Translations under genes and position numbers: made by a program
Notes under the pieces: generated by a model
Seen by the model: only the letters and a program-made list of their open reading frames with translations
Databases searched by the model: none
Told to the model about the DNA's origin: nothing
NCBI GenBank assembly: GCA_017436605.1
Contig: JAFSCW010000129.1
Coordinates: forward strand, 1 to 51,138
Reading direction: 5' to 3'
Origin: Clostridia bacterium
Lineage (GTDB): Bacteria; Bacillota; Clostridia; Christensenellales; Aristaeellaceae
Length of the DNA stretch: 51,138 nucleotides
Shown here: piece after piece, positions 8,141 through 16,518 of the stretch
How the letters are laid out: each line of letters opens with the position of its first letter
Numbering within the stretch: the first letter of the stretch is position 1

Positions 8141-9607
8141 TTACAGGATGGCCGCTGCAGCAGCAGCGATCACATGGGTCAGCGGCTGGGACAGCACGCC
8201 GCAGAGGATCACACACGCGGCAAGCACGATCATCGGAACGGTCATCAGCTTGCCGGGTTCCTTGTTTTCCAGGTTCGCATAGTCGAAATCGCTGCCCGGG
8301 AAGAAGCCGTTGATCGTCAGCTGGAGCAGGTAGGCGGCGGTCAGCAGGGCGGAGATGATCAGCACGATCGGACCGACGACGCCGAACACGCCCACGCCGG
8401 CGTCCATCGCGCCGGTCGCCAGCTGCCACTTGCTCACAAAGCCGCCCGTCGGCGGGATGCCGATCAGGCCGAGGGACGCGATGGTCCAGCACCAGATGGT
8501 GATGGGCATCTGCTTGCCGATGCCGCGCAGATCGCGGACATAGGTCTTGTGCGTCTGATGGATGATCGCGCCGGCGGAAAGGAACAGGCCGTCCTTGATC
8601 GTGGAATGCGCGATCACGTGCAGAATCGCGCCGGCGAAGGCGACCGGATGCAGGCAGGCCAGACCGAAGAGCACGTAGCTGACCTGGGATACGGTGGAAT
8701 ACGCAAGGCGCTTCTTGAGCAGCGGCTCGCGATAAGCGAGCATGGAGCCCATGAACACGGTGATCAGCGAGAGCGTCAGGAACGCCGTCTGCACCCAGGT
8801 GCCGCGGATCGTATCCGCGCCGACGAGGAAATACACCACGCGGATGACGGCGAGCACGCCGGCCTTGGTGATCACGCCGGAGAGCACGGCGGAAGCCGGA
8901 GCCGGAGCGACCGGATGCGCCGTGGGCAGCCAGCCATGCATCGGGAACATGCCGGCCTTGGTGCCAAAGCCCATGATGACCAGGAACGCGATGACCAGCA
9001 GGCCGCCGGCCGCGCCCTCGGCGGTCGCGATGCCGCCGGGCGTGAAGGTCACGCTGCCCAGATAATGATGGAAGAAGAAAATGCCCAGCAGACCCAGCAT
9101 CGCGCCGAAGATCGAGTAGATCAGGTACTTGATGCCGGCGGCCACGGCCTGCGGCGTGCGCTCATGGACGACCATCGGCACGGACAGCAGGGTCATCAGC
9201 TCGTAGAAGATGTACAGCGTCACCATCGAGCCCGCATAGCACTGGCCGATGAGCGCGGAGAGTACGGTCATGAAGAACGCCTGATAGGAACGCTCGTGCG
9301 CGTCATGGCCCATGTACTCCAGCGCAAACACGCCGGAGAGCAGCCACATCGCGCTCATCAGCACCGCAAAGATGCTGCCGATCAGATCAATATGGAAATA
9401 CACGGACAGGGTCGGGGTCATGTACAGGAGCGTAGCCTCCTGTCCCTGCGCGGTGCACAGGGCGATCACCATCGCCAGTTCGATCGCCAGCGCGCCGCAG
9501 TTGAGCCTGGCGCGCAGGCCGCGGTCTTCCTTCGCCGCCGGCAGGAACCAGACGGCCAGACCGGCCAGCGCCGGCCAGAAGATCGCCAGAATCATCAAAG
9601 CAGTCAC
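8141..9607 (-). CDS. antiporter subunit, NuoM/MrpD-like
   Basis: This 488-residue proton-conducting family protein shows LYIFYELMTLLSVPMVVHE (functional Glu) and FGTKAGMFPMHGWLPTAHP followed by AVLSGVITKAGVLA (functional Lys residues). It is more similar in these motifs to the NuoL-like protein at 4491-6641 than to the subunit at 6661-8127. Translation starts at a GTG (9605-9607) nine bases after AAGGAGG; no better ATG exists upstream in frame. It lies in the operon with a short 24-base gap from the previous gene. Confidence 0.88.
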   Translation of the reverse strand: MTALMILAIFWPALAGLAVWFLPAAKEDRGLRARLNCGALAIELAMVIALCTAQGQEATLLYMTPTLSVYFHIDLIGSIFAVLMSAMWLLSGVFALEYMGHDAHERSYQAFFMTVLSALIGQCYAGSMVTLYIFYELMTLLSVPMVVHERTPQAVAAGIKYLIYSIFGAMLGLLGIFFFHHYLGSVTFTPGGIATAEGAAGGLLVIAFLVIMGFGTKAGMFPMHGWLPTAHPVAPAPASAVLSGVITKAGVLAVIRVVYFLVGADTIRGTWVQTAFLTLSLITVFMGSMLAYREPLLKKRLAYSTVSQVSYVLFGLACLHPVAFAGAILHVIAHSTIKDGLFLSAGAIIHQTHKTYVRDLRGIGKQMPITIWCWTIASLGLIGIPPTGGFVSKWQLATGAMDAGVGVFGVVGPIVLIISALLTAAYLLQLTINGFFPGSDFDYANLENKEPGKLMTVPMIVLAACVILCGVLSQPLTHVIAAAAAAIL

Positions 9608-9631
9608 GGTTATTTTCCTCCTTCAATCCTC

Positions 9632-11131
9632 TTAAGCAAAGCGCGTCAGACCCTCGGCCAGCGCCGTCAGAATCGGCTGGGACAGAACGCCCATCACCAG
9701 ATTCAGCGCGATCAGGCCGATCAGACCGACCACCGTGTAGCGGTTCTTGCGCACGGTCGGCGGCAGAACCTCGTCGCCCTCCTTGGTCGGGGTGAACAGG
9801 TTCACCGCCGTACCCAGGAAATACACGGCGTTGAGCAGCGTGGAAATCGCCACGGTGCCCAGCACCAGACCCATGTGACGTCCTCCGACGTCGATGGCCG
9901 CCTGCACCAGCGTGACCTTGGTCATGAAGACGCTCAGCAGCGGGATGCCGGTCAGGTTGATCGCGCCCAGCGAGAACGCCAGCGCCAGCAGCGGCGAATG
10001 ATAGAACGCGCCGCGCAGATTCTTTCTCAGGTGCGTGCCGCCGCAGGCGTCATCCATCTCCGCGCAGGAGATGAACAGCATGGACTTCGTCGCCGCGTGG
10101 GCAGCCATGTGCCACAGCGCACAGACGATGCCGATCTCACTGCGCAGGCCCAGCGCCGTAAAGATGTAACCGATCTGCGCGACGGACGAATAGGCGACCA
10201 TCATGCGGGTGGTCTTGGCGCGCACGGCGCTGACCGAGCCCATGATCATGCCCATCAGGCCGAAGATGAACAGCACGTCAAGCACGCCCATCGAGCAGAT
10301 GACGTCAAAGCCGATGACGCGCACATACACCTTGATCAGCAGGAAGATATAGCCCTTGGAAACGAGGCTGGAAAGCATCGCCGCGACAGACGGCGTCGCG
10401 TTGGAATACGCGCCCGGCAGCCATTTTTCAAACGGATACAGCGCGCTCTTGAGCGCAAGGCCCACGGTGATGAGGGCCACGACGATCGTCAGCGGAACCT
10501 TGTATTCGCCCGTTTCGACGAGCACCGCCACGCTTTCGCGGATGTTTTCCATCAGCAGATGGCCGGTGATCGAATACAGCAGCACGATGCCGAACAGGAA
10601 AAGGCTCGAGCCCAGCAGGTTCATGATCATGTAGCGCACGCCGGCGACGAGGTTGCGTCCCTTCTGGCGCATCATGACCAGGCCCGCAGCCGCCAGCGTG
10701 TTGATCTCGATGAACACGTAGGCGGTGAACAGGTCGTTGGTGTAAACCAGCGCCTGCAGCGCGAGGAACAGAAGATCGACCAGGATGCAGTAGATGTTGT
10801 ACTTGCTGCGCTCGATCTCGCGGATGCTGGGCAGCATACCGCCCAGGAACGAAAAGAGAATCACGACGCAGAAGACCATCATCATGGTCGTCTCCAGCAC
10901 GCCGACGCGGATCTCATTGCCCCACGGCGCGGGGAAATGGCCCATCATGTACACGTAGCTGTCGCCCGTACTGAGCGTATAGACCATCACCGCCGCGGTC
11001 ATCACCGTGACCACGCTCAGCATCATGATCGTGAGCCTGCGCGCGTTGCGTCCGCTGAGCACGGAGGTTACCACCGCGCAGATCAGCGTCAGCAGGATCG
11101 TCATGAAGGGGAAGTTCTGAACGAAGAGCAT
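9632..11131 (-). CDS. mrpD: Na+/H+ antiporter subunit D (MrpD/MbhH-like)
   Basis: The 499-residue protein is the member placed directly after the MrpC-like gene, the normal mrpD/mbhH position. The functional Glu is in FTAYVFIEINTLAAAGLVMM. The lysine motif region reads ALKSALYPFEKWLPGAY with LSSLVSKGYIFLLIKVY, which is the Mrp/NuoN-like variant and not the HxWLP form of its three neighbours. Its start overlaps the mrpC stop (ATGA), implying translational coupling. It is expected to carry Na+/H+ exchange in the membrane arm. Confidence 0.88.
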   Translation of the reverse strand: MLFVQNFPFMTILLTLICAVVTSVLSGRNARRLTIMMLSVVTVMTAAVMVYTLSTGDSYVYMMGHFPAPWGNEIRVGVLETTMMMVFCVVILFSFLGGMLPSIREIERSKYNIYCILVDLLFLALQALVYTNDLFTAYVFIEINTLAAAGLVMMRQKGRNLVAGVRYMIMNLLGSSLFLFGIVLLYSITGHLLMENIRESVAVLVETGEYKVPLTIVVALITVGLALKSALYPFEKWLPGAYSNATPSVAAMLSSLVSKGYIFLLIKVYVRVIGFDVICSMGVLDVLFIFGLMGMIMGSVSAVRAKTTRMMVAYSSVAQIGYIFTALGLRSEIGIVCALWHMAAHAATKSMLFISCAEMDDACGGTHLRKNLRGAFYHSPLLALAFSLGAINLTGIPLLSVFMTKVTLVQAAIDVGGRHMGLVLGTVAISTLLNAVYFLGTAVNLFTPTKEGDEVLPPTVRKNRYTVVGLIGLIALNLVMGVLSQPILTALAEGLTRFA

Positions 11132-11499
11132 CAGACCTCCTCCTTTCCGGCCAGCGCGATGATCTCATCGAGGTTCAGCGTATGGTAGCGATAATACAGC
11201 CGGACGGCCAGTGCGAGCATCAGCGCCGTCACGCTGACGGAAACGACGATGCCCGTGAGGACCAGACCCGCAGGAATCGGGTTGATGTACGCCTCCACGG
11301 ACTGCACGCCGCCCGCCACGATCGGCGCCTTGCGGCCTTCGATATAGCCCTGAGAAGCCAGGAACAGGAAGATTGCGGCGTCCATCATGTCCATGCCGAT
11401 GATCTTCTTGATCAGGTTCTTGTGGAGCATCATCGTGGAAAAGCCGATACAGAAGAGAATAATCGCGGCTGTTTCTTCGTAATTGACAAGCAACTGCAT
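11131..11499 (-). CDS. mrpC: Na+/H+ antiporter subunit C (MrpC/NuoK-like)
   Basis: The 122-residue protein has three transmembrane helices. The middle part reads LIKKIIGMDMMDAAIFLFLASQGY, and a helix containing GLVLTGIVVSVSVTALMLALAVRLYYRY follows, typical of the NuoK/MrpC/MnhC family. The loop region around residues 50-75 (EGRKAPIVAGGVQSVEAYINP) resembles the insertion seen in MbhG/MnhC. It acts as a small core subunit linking antiporter modules. The gene sits one base after the upstream gene's stop and overlaps mrpD. Confidence 0.88.
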   Translation of the reverse strand: MQLLVNYEETAAIILFCIGFSTMMLHKNLIKKIIGMDMMDAAIFLFLASQGYIEGRKAPIVAGGVQSVEAYINPIPAGLVLTGIVVSVSVTALMLALAVRLYYRYHTLNLDEIIALAGKEEV

Positions 11500-11500
11500 C

Positions 11501-12484
11501 TTACAGCTCTCCTTTCCGGAATACCGCGTAGAAGCAGTACATCGTACAGGTGACGACGAAGCCCACGCAGATATTCAGCACGAGAATCAGGCCGCTGGAG
11601 AGGATCGCGCCGGGCGTTCCCAGCGGGATCACGCTGGGGATGTGGTTCGCGCCGGTAAAGAACGAATAGCACTTGCTGCATGCATAGGTCAGCAGCGCGA
11701 TCAGCACGACGAACTGATAGGTCTTATAGGTGAAGAAGCGGCGCATCTTCGCAAAACCGAAGGCGATGACGTAGAGGATCAGGCCTGCGCCCATAATCGC
11801 GCCGCCGGAGAAGCCGCCGCCCGGGGAAAGATGACCGTTGAGCACGACATACACGCCCGTCAGCAGCACGATCGGCACCAGCACGAACGCGGTCTTCTGC
11901 AGGATGATGTCGTTTTTCGGCTCGTAATACGTATCAGAATGCGGGTTATCGTGCATGACCTTGGCCAGCGGGCTGTACTTATGGGATTCCTTGTCCTTGC
12001 GCAGCAGGAACAGAACGACCATCGCCGCCGTGAACAGGACGCTCGATTCGCCCAGCGTATCGAACGCGCGGTAATCCAGGATCATGCCGGTGACGATATT
12101 CACCGCGCCGGTCTCCTGAAGACCCTTTTCGATATAGCGGGCGGAAACCTCGTTGTTGATCGGATGATCCGGGCTGCCGAAGCTGGGCAGCTCGGTGACG
12201 GTATACAGCAGCAGCACGATCAGCGTCAGGCAGATCACCAGGCACAGGATGCTGTAGAGCGTGCGCGAGATCTTCGTGCCCGTCTCGTCCGTCCATTCGT
12301 TCAGACGCCTGGCAATGCGCTCCTCTTCTTCCTTCTCCTCCTGCGCCCAGCGGATCTCCGCCGGGGTAAGGGCGGCTTCGTCCTCGTCCGCAGCGCGCTC
12401 CTGAGAGGCTTCCATCTCGCGCTCGAGCGCGCTGGCCTCGTCCGTCAGCCATTCGCTCAGCTTGTTCATCATCTTACTTTTCAT
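11501..12484 (-). CDS. mrpB: fused MbhE-MrpB antiporter subunit
   Basis: The 327-residue protein joins two pieces that are separate in Mbh clusters. After a charged cytoplasmic N-terminus of about 60 residues comes a helix and an MbhE-like stretch (LPSFGSPDHPINNEVSARYI, then MILDYRAFDTLGESSVLFTA), equivalent to the end of MrpA. From about residue 190 there is an MnhB domain with the family hallmark LNGHLSPGGGFSGGAIMG. The ATG at 12484 is chosen because GGAGGTGA lies eight bases upstream; it overlaps the previous gene by 11 bases. The acidic/Glu-rich N-terminus (EREMEASQERAADEDEA) is unusual for this family. Confidence 0.85.
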   Translation of the reverse strand: MKSKMMNKLSEWLTDEASALEREMEASQERAADEDEAALTPAEIRWAQEEKEEEERIARRLNEWTDETGTKISRTLYSILCLVICLTLIVLLLYTVTELPSFGSPDHPINNEVSARYIEKGLQETGAVNIVTGMILDYRAFDTLGESSVLFTAAMVVLFLLRKDKESHKYSPLAKVMHDNPHSDTYYEPKNDIILQKTAFVLVPIVLLTGVYVVLNGHLSPGGGFSGGAIMGAGLILYVIAFGFAKMRRFFTYKTYQFVVLIALLTYACSKCYSFFTGANHIPSVIPLGTPGAILSSGLILVLNICVGFVVTCTMYCFYAVFRKGEL

Positions 12485-12776
12485 GTTCGGTCTCACCTCC
12501 GAGCTTCTCCTGCGCATGCGCCTTGCGAACCTCGTTGCGCGCGTCGATCGCATGGATCTTCTTCAGCGCGAGGAAGAACAAAAGCGTCGTTACGCCCGCG
12601 CCGACGGCCGCCTCGGTGATCGCCAGATCCGGCGATTCCATCGTGATCCACACGACGGACATGATCATCGAATACGCCATGTAGATAATGACGCTCGTGA
12701 GCAGATCCTTGGTCATGCTCACGGCAACCGCGCATATGATCAGGAAGACCAGCATCAGCATTACGATGACATTCAT
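12474..12776 (-). CDS. DUF4040 / MbhD-like antiporter subunit
   Basis: This 100-residue, three-helix protein matches the hydrogenase MbhD / MrpA C-terminal domain (DUF4040). The signature is SPDLAITEAAVGAGVTTLLFFLALKKI, with a preceding helix MTKDLLTSVIIYMAYSMIMSVVW. In classical Mrp systems this segment is part of the large MrpA; here it is a separate gene, as in archaeal Mbh and Mbx clusters. Its start overlaps the mrpG stop (ATGA) and its end overlaps the next gene. Confidence 0.87.
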   Translation of the reverse strand: MNVIVMLMLVFLIICAVAVSMTKDLLTSVIIYMAYSMIMSVVWITMESPDLAITEAAVGAGVTTLLFFLALKKIHAIDARNEVRKAHAQEKLGGETEHEK

Positions 12777-13207
12777 GCCTGCTCCTCCTCTCCGTCCTGT
12801 TTCTCCGGTTCGCCGGCCAGCTCCGCTTTAATTTCCGCTTCTATTTCAGCTTCCGACGCCCTGCTCAGGCGCTCCTGCGCCAGCGTCATTTCATGAATGT
12901 TCATGTTCTCTCCGCGCTTTTCGTTGGTCGTGATCTCCAGCCGCGCGAGCATATGGCTGGCGACCGGCGAGCTCAGCCACCAGAAGACGATGACCAGCAC
13001 GATCTTCATCGCAGAGAAAAGATCCGGCGCGCTGATGGCGAAGCCCACCATGCACAGGGAAATGCCCATCGTATCGACGACAGCCGCCGCATGCATGCGG
13101 TTGACGGCATAGTCAAACCGGAATATGCCGTACACGCCGATGGCGCATACGACAAGACCCGCCAGAACAAACGCAGCGGTCAGCGCAAAACGAATCCATT
13201 CCATCAT
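12773..13207 (-). CDS. mrpG: Na+/H+ antiporter subunit G (MrpG)
   Basis: The first 100 residues form the three-helix MnhG/PhaG domain (LVVCAIGVYGIFRFDYAVNRMHAAAVVDTMG, VIFWWLSSPVASHMLAR). A 40-residue Glu/Lys-rich tail (AEIEAEIKAELAGEPEKQ) follows that is not part of the normal subunit. It starts with ATGATG, and the first ATG overlaps the mrpF stop. MrpG is a small structural subunit of the antiporter complex. Confidence 0.88.
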   Translation of the reverse strand: MMEWIRFALTAAFVLAGLVVCAIGVYGIFRFDYAVNRMHAAAVVDTMGISLCMVGFAISAPDLFSAMKIVLVIVFWWLSSPVASHMLARLEITTNEKRGENMNIHEMTLAQERLSRASEAEIEAEIKAELAGEPEKQDGEEEQA

Positions 13208-13548
13208 TCGCCGTCCTCCTCTCCGTTCCGGGTCTTGCGCGCCGCCTGAAGCTCTTCCTCATGCTTGCGCTCGTAGTAGATGCCCGTATAGACCTTGCTG
13301 AGGACGATGACCGCCAGGAAGCTGATCATCGCATAGACCAGCGCGATATCCGCGAGATATCCTTCCTTGAGCAGCACCACCGTCAGGCTGACCATGATGA
13401 CCGTCAGCGTACCGATCACGTTGATCGACAGAACCCGGTCGGAAATGCCCGGGCCCATGATGCAGCGCACCAGGCAGGCAATGGCCAGCGCGGTCAGCAC
13501 CAGCAGCGCAAAGCCCAGCAGAATCTGATATGCCATATCAATCGCCAT
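13204..13548 (-). CDS. mrpF: Na+/H+ antiporter subunit F (MrpF)
   Basis: This is a protein of about 114 residues with three transmembrane helices. The MrpF signature region reads RCIMGPGISDRVLSINVIGT, followed by GYLADIALVYAMISFLAVIVLSKVY. The reading frame extends further upstream, but that extension is Arg-rich and overlaps mrpE in another frame. The ATG at 13548, nine bases after GAGGAGG, is the likely start. Like its neighbours it ends in a charged tail (KHEEELQAARKTRNGEEDGE). Confidence 0.87.
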   Translation of the reverse strand: MAIDMAYQILLGFALLVLTALAIACLVRCIMGPGISDRVLSINVIGTLTVIMVSLTVVLLKEGYLADIALVYAMISFLAVIVLSKVYTGIYYERKHEEELQAARKTRNGEEDGE

Positions 13549-14086
13549 TGTGCTGCGCCTCCTCTTCCTTGTTTTCGGCCTGCGCCGCAGTTTCCGCCGT
13601 CTGCTGCGGCGCGCTCTGCGGAACATGGAGCTTTTCCATCTTTTCCAGCGCCTTGACCATCACGCCGTCGTCCAGGCCTTCGATCATCGCCTCGTCCAGG
13701 CAGTGCACCAGATAGCGCCCCTCCTCCAGGTCGACCGTGATCGTGCCCGGCGTCAGCGTGATGGAATTGGCCAGCGTCACGCGATGACGCTCACGCTGCA
13801 GCGAAGTATCGAATGTGACCAGCTGCGGCTTCGGTTCGAAGTTCCTGTTCAGAATCATCCGGATCACGGTGATATTCGCCTTTACGATTTCGCTCAGCAG
13901 CAGCACGCCGTAATGAATCGCCCGGGGCGCACGCCTGAACAGCGCGGCGTCGACCTTCGTGCTGTATCCGAGGAATTTGCAGGTAAACACGTACGCGATC
14001 GCAGCAAACGCAACGCCAAACAGAGCGATTTCCGTCGTCCACCTGCCGTTGAGGATGACCCACAGCGCAAAATACAAGATAAACAT
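13538..14086 (-). CDS. mrpE: Na+/H+ antiporter subunit E (MrpE)
   Basis: This 182-residue MnhE-family protein has N-terminal helices (FILYFALWVILNGRW). The conserved soluble part includes LANSITLTPGTITVDLEEGRYLVHCLD, the hallmark of MrpE. It is the first gene of the operon. The ATG at 14086 has GGGAGG six bases upstream, about 70 bases after a strong promoter. The last 20 residues are acidic and Ala/Gln-rich. The gene order E-F-G-(DUF4040)-(MbhE/B)-C-D matches archaeal Mbh membrane modules more than classical MrpA-G. Confidence 0.88.
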   Translation of the reverse strand: MFILYFALWVILNGRWTTEIALFGVAFAAIAYVFTCKFLGYSTKVDAALFRRAPRAIHYGVLLLSEIVKANITVIRMILNRNFEPKPQLVTFDTSLQRERHRVTLANSITLTPGTITVDLEEGRYLVHCLDEAMIEGLDDGVMVKALEKMEKLHVPQSAPQQTAETAAQAENKEEEAQHNGD

Positions 14087-14155
14087 GCTTATCCTCCCAT
14101 TGCCATGCCGTAGCACGCAAAAAATGTGGCCGCAATGTGCCATTCAATCATTACA

Positions 14156-14184
14156 ATTTTAAACTCCTGACAGGGCATTGTCAA
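14156..14184 (-). promoter_or_regulatory. promoter of the antiporter operon
   Basis: In the leftward direction TTGACA (14179-14184) and TAAAAT (14156-14161) are separated by exactly 17 bases. It lies 70 bases upstream of the first operon gene. Confidence 0.8.
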
Positions 14185-14352
14185 TCAAATCCATGAATTT
14201 TAGCGCTGTGATTATCCTATTCAGAAATGCAGGACATTCATATGAAGAAATACAGACAAATCCGTTCCTTCTTCGGGCTCTGCTTCCGCTTTCAGATGTG
14301 CCTGCCCCATATTTCCCATGGTATTCCAGAAATTACCGCAGACCTCGCCGCG

Positions 14353-14378
14353 AAAAAAAGGACGCTTCCGCGTCCCTT
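14353..14378 (-). terminator. terminator of the transaminase pair
   Basis: GGACGC (14360-14365) and GCGTCC (14370-14375) form the stem. A run of A on the + strand at 14353-14359 gives the T-tract leftward, 12 bases beyond the stop codon. The interval 14185-14352 upstream of the antiporter promoter shows no other feature I can support. Confidence 0.8.
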
Positions 14379-14389
14379 TTCAAGCCATG

Positions 14390-15235
14390 TTATGCGCCGC
14401 ACTCGGCCTTCACCTTCTGCTGATACGCATCGCGGATCAGCGCGAAGGTTTTCTCGTCCTTCATGCCCACCGGCACGCCGTCGATCTCCTTCACGCGGCA
14501 GGTCAGCGCGCTGGAGCTGGAGAAGAACACCTCGTCCGCCTCCATCATCTCCTGCATGGTGAACGGCTCCTCGACGACCGGCACGCCGACCTCGCGGCAG
14601 ATTTCCAGAATATGCGCGCGCACGATGCCCGGCAGGATCAGATTGTCGCAGGGCGCGGTATGCAGCACGCCATCCTTGAGGATGTGCACATTGGAATGGG
14701 AACATTCCGTCACGCGGTCGCCGCGGTGGAAAATTGTCTCGTCGCAGCCCGCCTCCTCCGCGCGCTGGTTGGCGATGACCGCGGGCAGCAGGTTGATCGT
14801 CTTGATGTTGCAGTGCAGAAAGCGCGTATCCTCCATCGTGATGCAGCGATACGCACCGTAGACGTCGCGCATGCCGTTCGGGCGCACCCAGGCCCAGATG
14901 CTCGGCTTGCCGTCCACAGCGCGGTAGGGATGGTTGCGCATGCCCACGCCGCGCGTCACCTGCCAGTACACAAACAGGGAATCGCCCTCGACCTGATCGA
15001 CCAGCGACTGGATCATCTGCTTCATTTCGCTCTTCTCCATCGGAATGTCGATGTCGATGAGCTTTGCGCTGCGGTAAATGCGGTCGATGTGATCGTCAAA
15101 ATGCATCGGGACGTGGTTGACGGCGATCGTCGCATCGTACACGCCGTCGCCGAACCAGCAGGCGCGGTCGTTCATCGGCACCATCATCTCTTCGATCGGC
15201 GCGGTTTTTCCGTTGTAATAGGCGATATTCTTCAT
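14390..15235 (-). CDS. dat: D-amino acid transaminase (class IV PLP), copy 1
   Basis: This 281-residue fold-type IV aminotransferase closely follows Bacillus D-alanine transaminase. The Schiff-base lysine is K145 in CNIKTINLLP and the cofactor-nitrogen glutamate is E177 in VTECSHSN, at the same numbering as the Bacillus enzyme. The D-specific carboxylate clamp R-x-H is present as MRNHPYR (R100, H102). It interconverts D-alanine and D-glutamate with their 2-oxo acids, supplying D-amino acids for the wall or degrading them. It is the second gene of a pair with a clear paralogue upstream (28-base gap). Confidence 0.88.
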   Translation of the reverse strand: MKNIAYYNGKTAPIEEMMVPMNDRACWFGDGVYDATIAVNHVPMHFDDHIDRIYRSAKLIDIDIPMEKSEMKQMIQSLVDQVEGDSLFVYWQVTRGVGMRNHPYRAVDGKPSIWAWVRPNGMRDVYGAYRCITMEDTRFLHCNIKTINLLPAVIANQRAEEAGCDETIFHRGDRVTECSHSNVHILKDGVLHTAPCDNLILPGIVRAHILEICREVGVPVVEEPFTMQEMMEADEVFFSSSSALTCRVKEIDGVPVGMKDEKTFALIRDAYQQKVKAECGA

Positions 15236-15263
15236 GGCGTTTTCCTCGCTTTGCTGATGAATC

Positions 15264-16115
15264 TCATTTCACATGCTGAACTTCCCAGAGCGCCTCTTCC
15301 CATGCGGCGTCCTGAATCCTGCGAAGCAGCTCCGGCGCCTTTCCGCCGACCTTCTTCCCGTCGATCTCGCCGATGCGGCAGCACAGCGCGCTCGCGCTGG
15401 TAAAGAAGACCTCGTCCGCCTCCATCATCTCCTGCACGGAAAACGGTTCCTCGATCACAGGAATGCCCATCGCGCGGCACTGGGCGATGCGATGCGCGCG
15501 GGTGATGCCCGGCAGAATCAGGTTGTCGCAGGGTGCGGTCTGCAGCGCGCCGTCCCGCAGGATATGCACGTTGGAATGCGCACATTCCGTCACACGGCCG
15601 CTGCGATGGAGAATCGTCTCGTCGCAGCCCTTTTCCTCCGCCCGCTGGGTATAGATGACGCTGGGCAGCAGGTTGATCGTCTTGATGTCGCAATGAAAAT
15701 ACCGCGTATCCTCCATCGTGATGCAGCGGTAATCCCTGTCCATCGGATCGAGCACATCCGGCTTCACCCAGACCCAGAGGCTGGGCTTCCCGCCGGCGAA
15801 GCGATACGCATGGCCGCGCATGCCCACGCCGCGCGTCGCCTGCACGTAGACCATCTGATCCGGACTGTCGACCTTCCGGCAGAAATCCAGCACCATCGCA
15901 CGAAGCGCTTCAAAGGGCATCGGAATCTGGATTTCGATCTTCGAAGCCGAGCGATAAAACCGGCGCAGGTGATCGTCCAGCTGCAGCGGCACATGCTCCA
16001 CGGTAAACATGGCGTCGTATACGCCGTCGCCGAAGTAGCTGCTGCGCTCGTTCATCGGGATCATCATGTCCTCGATCGACGAAATCTTTCCGTTGTAATA
16101 GGCGATATTCTCCAT
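15264..16115 (-). CDS. dat: D-amino acid transaminase (class IV PLP), copy 2
   Basis: This 283-residue paralogue of the neighbouring transaminase aligns without gaps over most of its length. K145 (CDIKTINLLP), E177 (VTECAHSN) and the R100/H102 clamp (MRGHAYR) are conserved. Active-site-side differences include SSYFGDG against ACWFGDG at residues 25-31 and different residues after the clamp. The two copies may therefore differ in substrate. It is first in the operon, with a CAGGAG ribosome binding site and its own consensus-like promoter. Confidence 0.87.
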   Translation of the reverse strand: MENIAYYNGKISSIEDMMIPMNERSSYFGDGVYDAMFTVEHVPLQLDDHLRRFYRSASKIEIQIPMPFEALRAMVLDFCRKVDSPDQMVYVQATRGVGMRGHAYRFAGGKPSLWVWVKPDVLDPMDRDYRCITMEDTRYFHCDIKTINLLPSVIYTQRAEEKGCDETILHRSGRVTECAHSNVHILRDGALQTAPCDNLILPGITRAHRIAQCRAMGIPVIEEPFSVQEMMEADEVFFTSASALCCRIGEIDGKKVGGKAPELLRRIQDAAWEEALWEVQHVK

Positions 16116-16189
16116 GCTTCGCTCCTGCGGCAGCCCCGGATGCCTTCCGGGGGAGCCAGTCCATTGTGATTGATTTCCGGAATGTATTT

Positions 16190-16218
16190 ATCATACTCCC
16201 CCTTCCTGCATTTGTCAA
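16190..16218 (-). promoter_or_regulatory. promoter of the transaminase pair
   Basis: Leftward TTGACA (16213-16218) and TATGAT (16190-16195) have a 17-base spacer. They lie 75 bases upstream of the first transaminase gene. Confidence 0.8.
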
Positions 16219-16335
16219 ACCATTTCCTCGTTCATCATTCACTTTTCATTCAAAAACGTAAAAGACAGGGTTTAATATGAATATCCGAAGGCTGTTTCGT
16301 TCATTTTAATTTATGCCCGCGTCCTGTCCTGCCGC

Positions 16336-16371
16336 ATCAAAAAAACGGACCGCTCCTCCGAGCGATCCGCT
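16336..16371 (-). terminator. second terminator of the tRNA cluster
   Basis: An imperfect stem, CGGACCGCTC with GAGCGATCCG, has a run of A on the + strand before it, so it terminates leftward transcription. It lies about 20 bases beyond the first terminator. Confidence 0.6.
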
Positions 16372-16388
16372 GCTTTCCGATGCACAAA

Positions 16389-16414
16389 ACAAAAAAACCA
16401 CCATCGGTGGTTTC
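16389..16414 (-). terminator. first terminator of the tRNA cluster
   Basis: ACCACC (16398-16403) and GGTGGT (16406-16411) form the stem, with an A run on the + strand at 16391-16397. It begins 26 bases after the 3' end of tRNA-Cys. Confidence 0.75.
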
Positions 16415-16439
16415 TTGCATCACCATGACGGTGATAAAG

Positions 16440-16514
16440 TGGAGGCGCCATCCAGATTCGAACTGGAGAGTGAAGCTTTTGCAGAGCTTTGCCTTACCAC
16501 TTGGCCATGGCGCC
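16440..16514 (-). tRNA. tRNA-Cys (GCA)
   Basis: A 75-base cloverleaf with acceptor stem GGCGCCA/TGGCGCC. The anticodon loop CTGCAAA gives anticodon GCA, the T-loop is TTCGAAT, and the CCA end is encoded. It is last in a five-tRNA transcript. Confidence 0.97.
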
Positions 16515-16518
16515 GATT

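Noticed and set aside
7922..11188. Second very long + strand frame (about 1,090 codons) opposite the antiporter subunits
   Set aside because: Same antisense artefact: the opposite-strand genes have full family motifs, ribosome binding sites and tight operon spacing.
14178..14423. 81-codon + strand frame between the antiporter promoter and the transaminase terminator
   Set aside because: No ribosome binding site, overlaps the promoter and the dat 3' end, and has no recognisable protein pattern.
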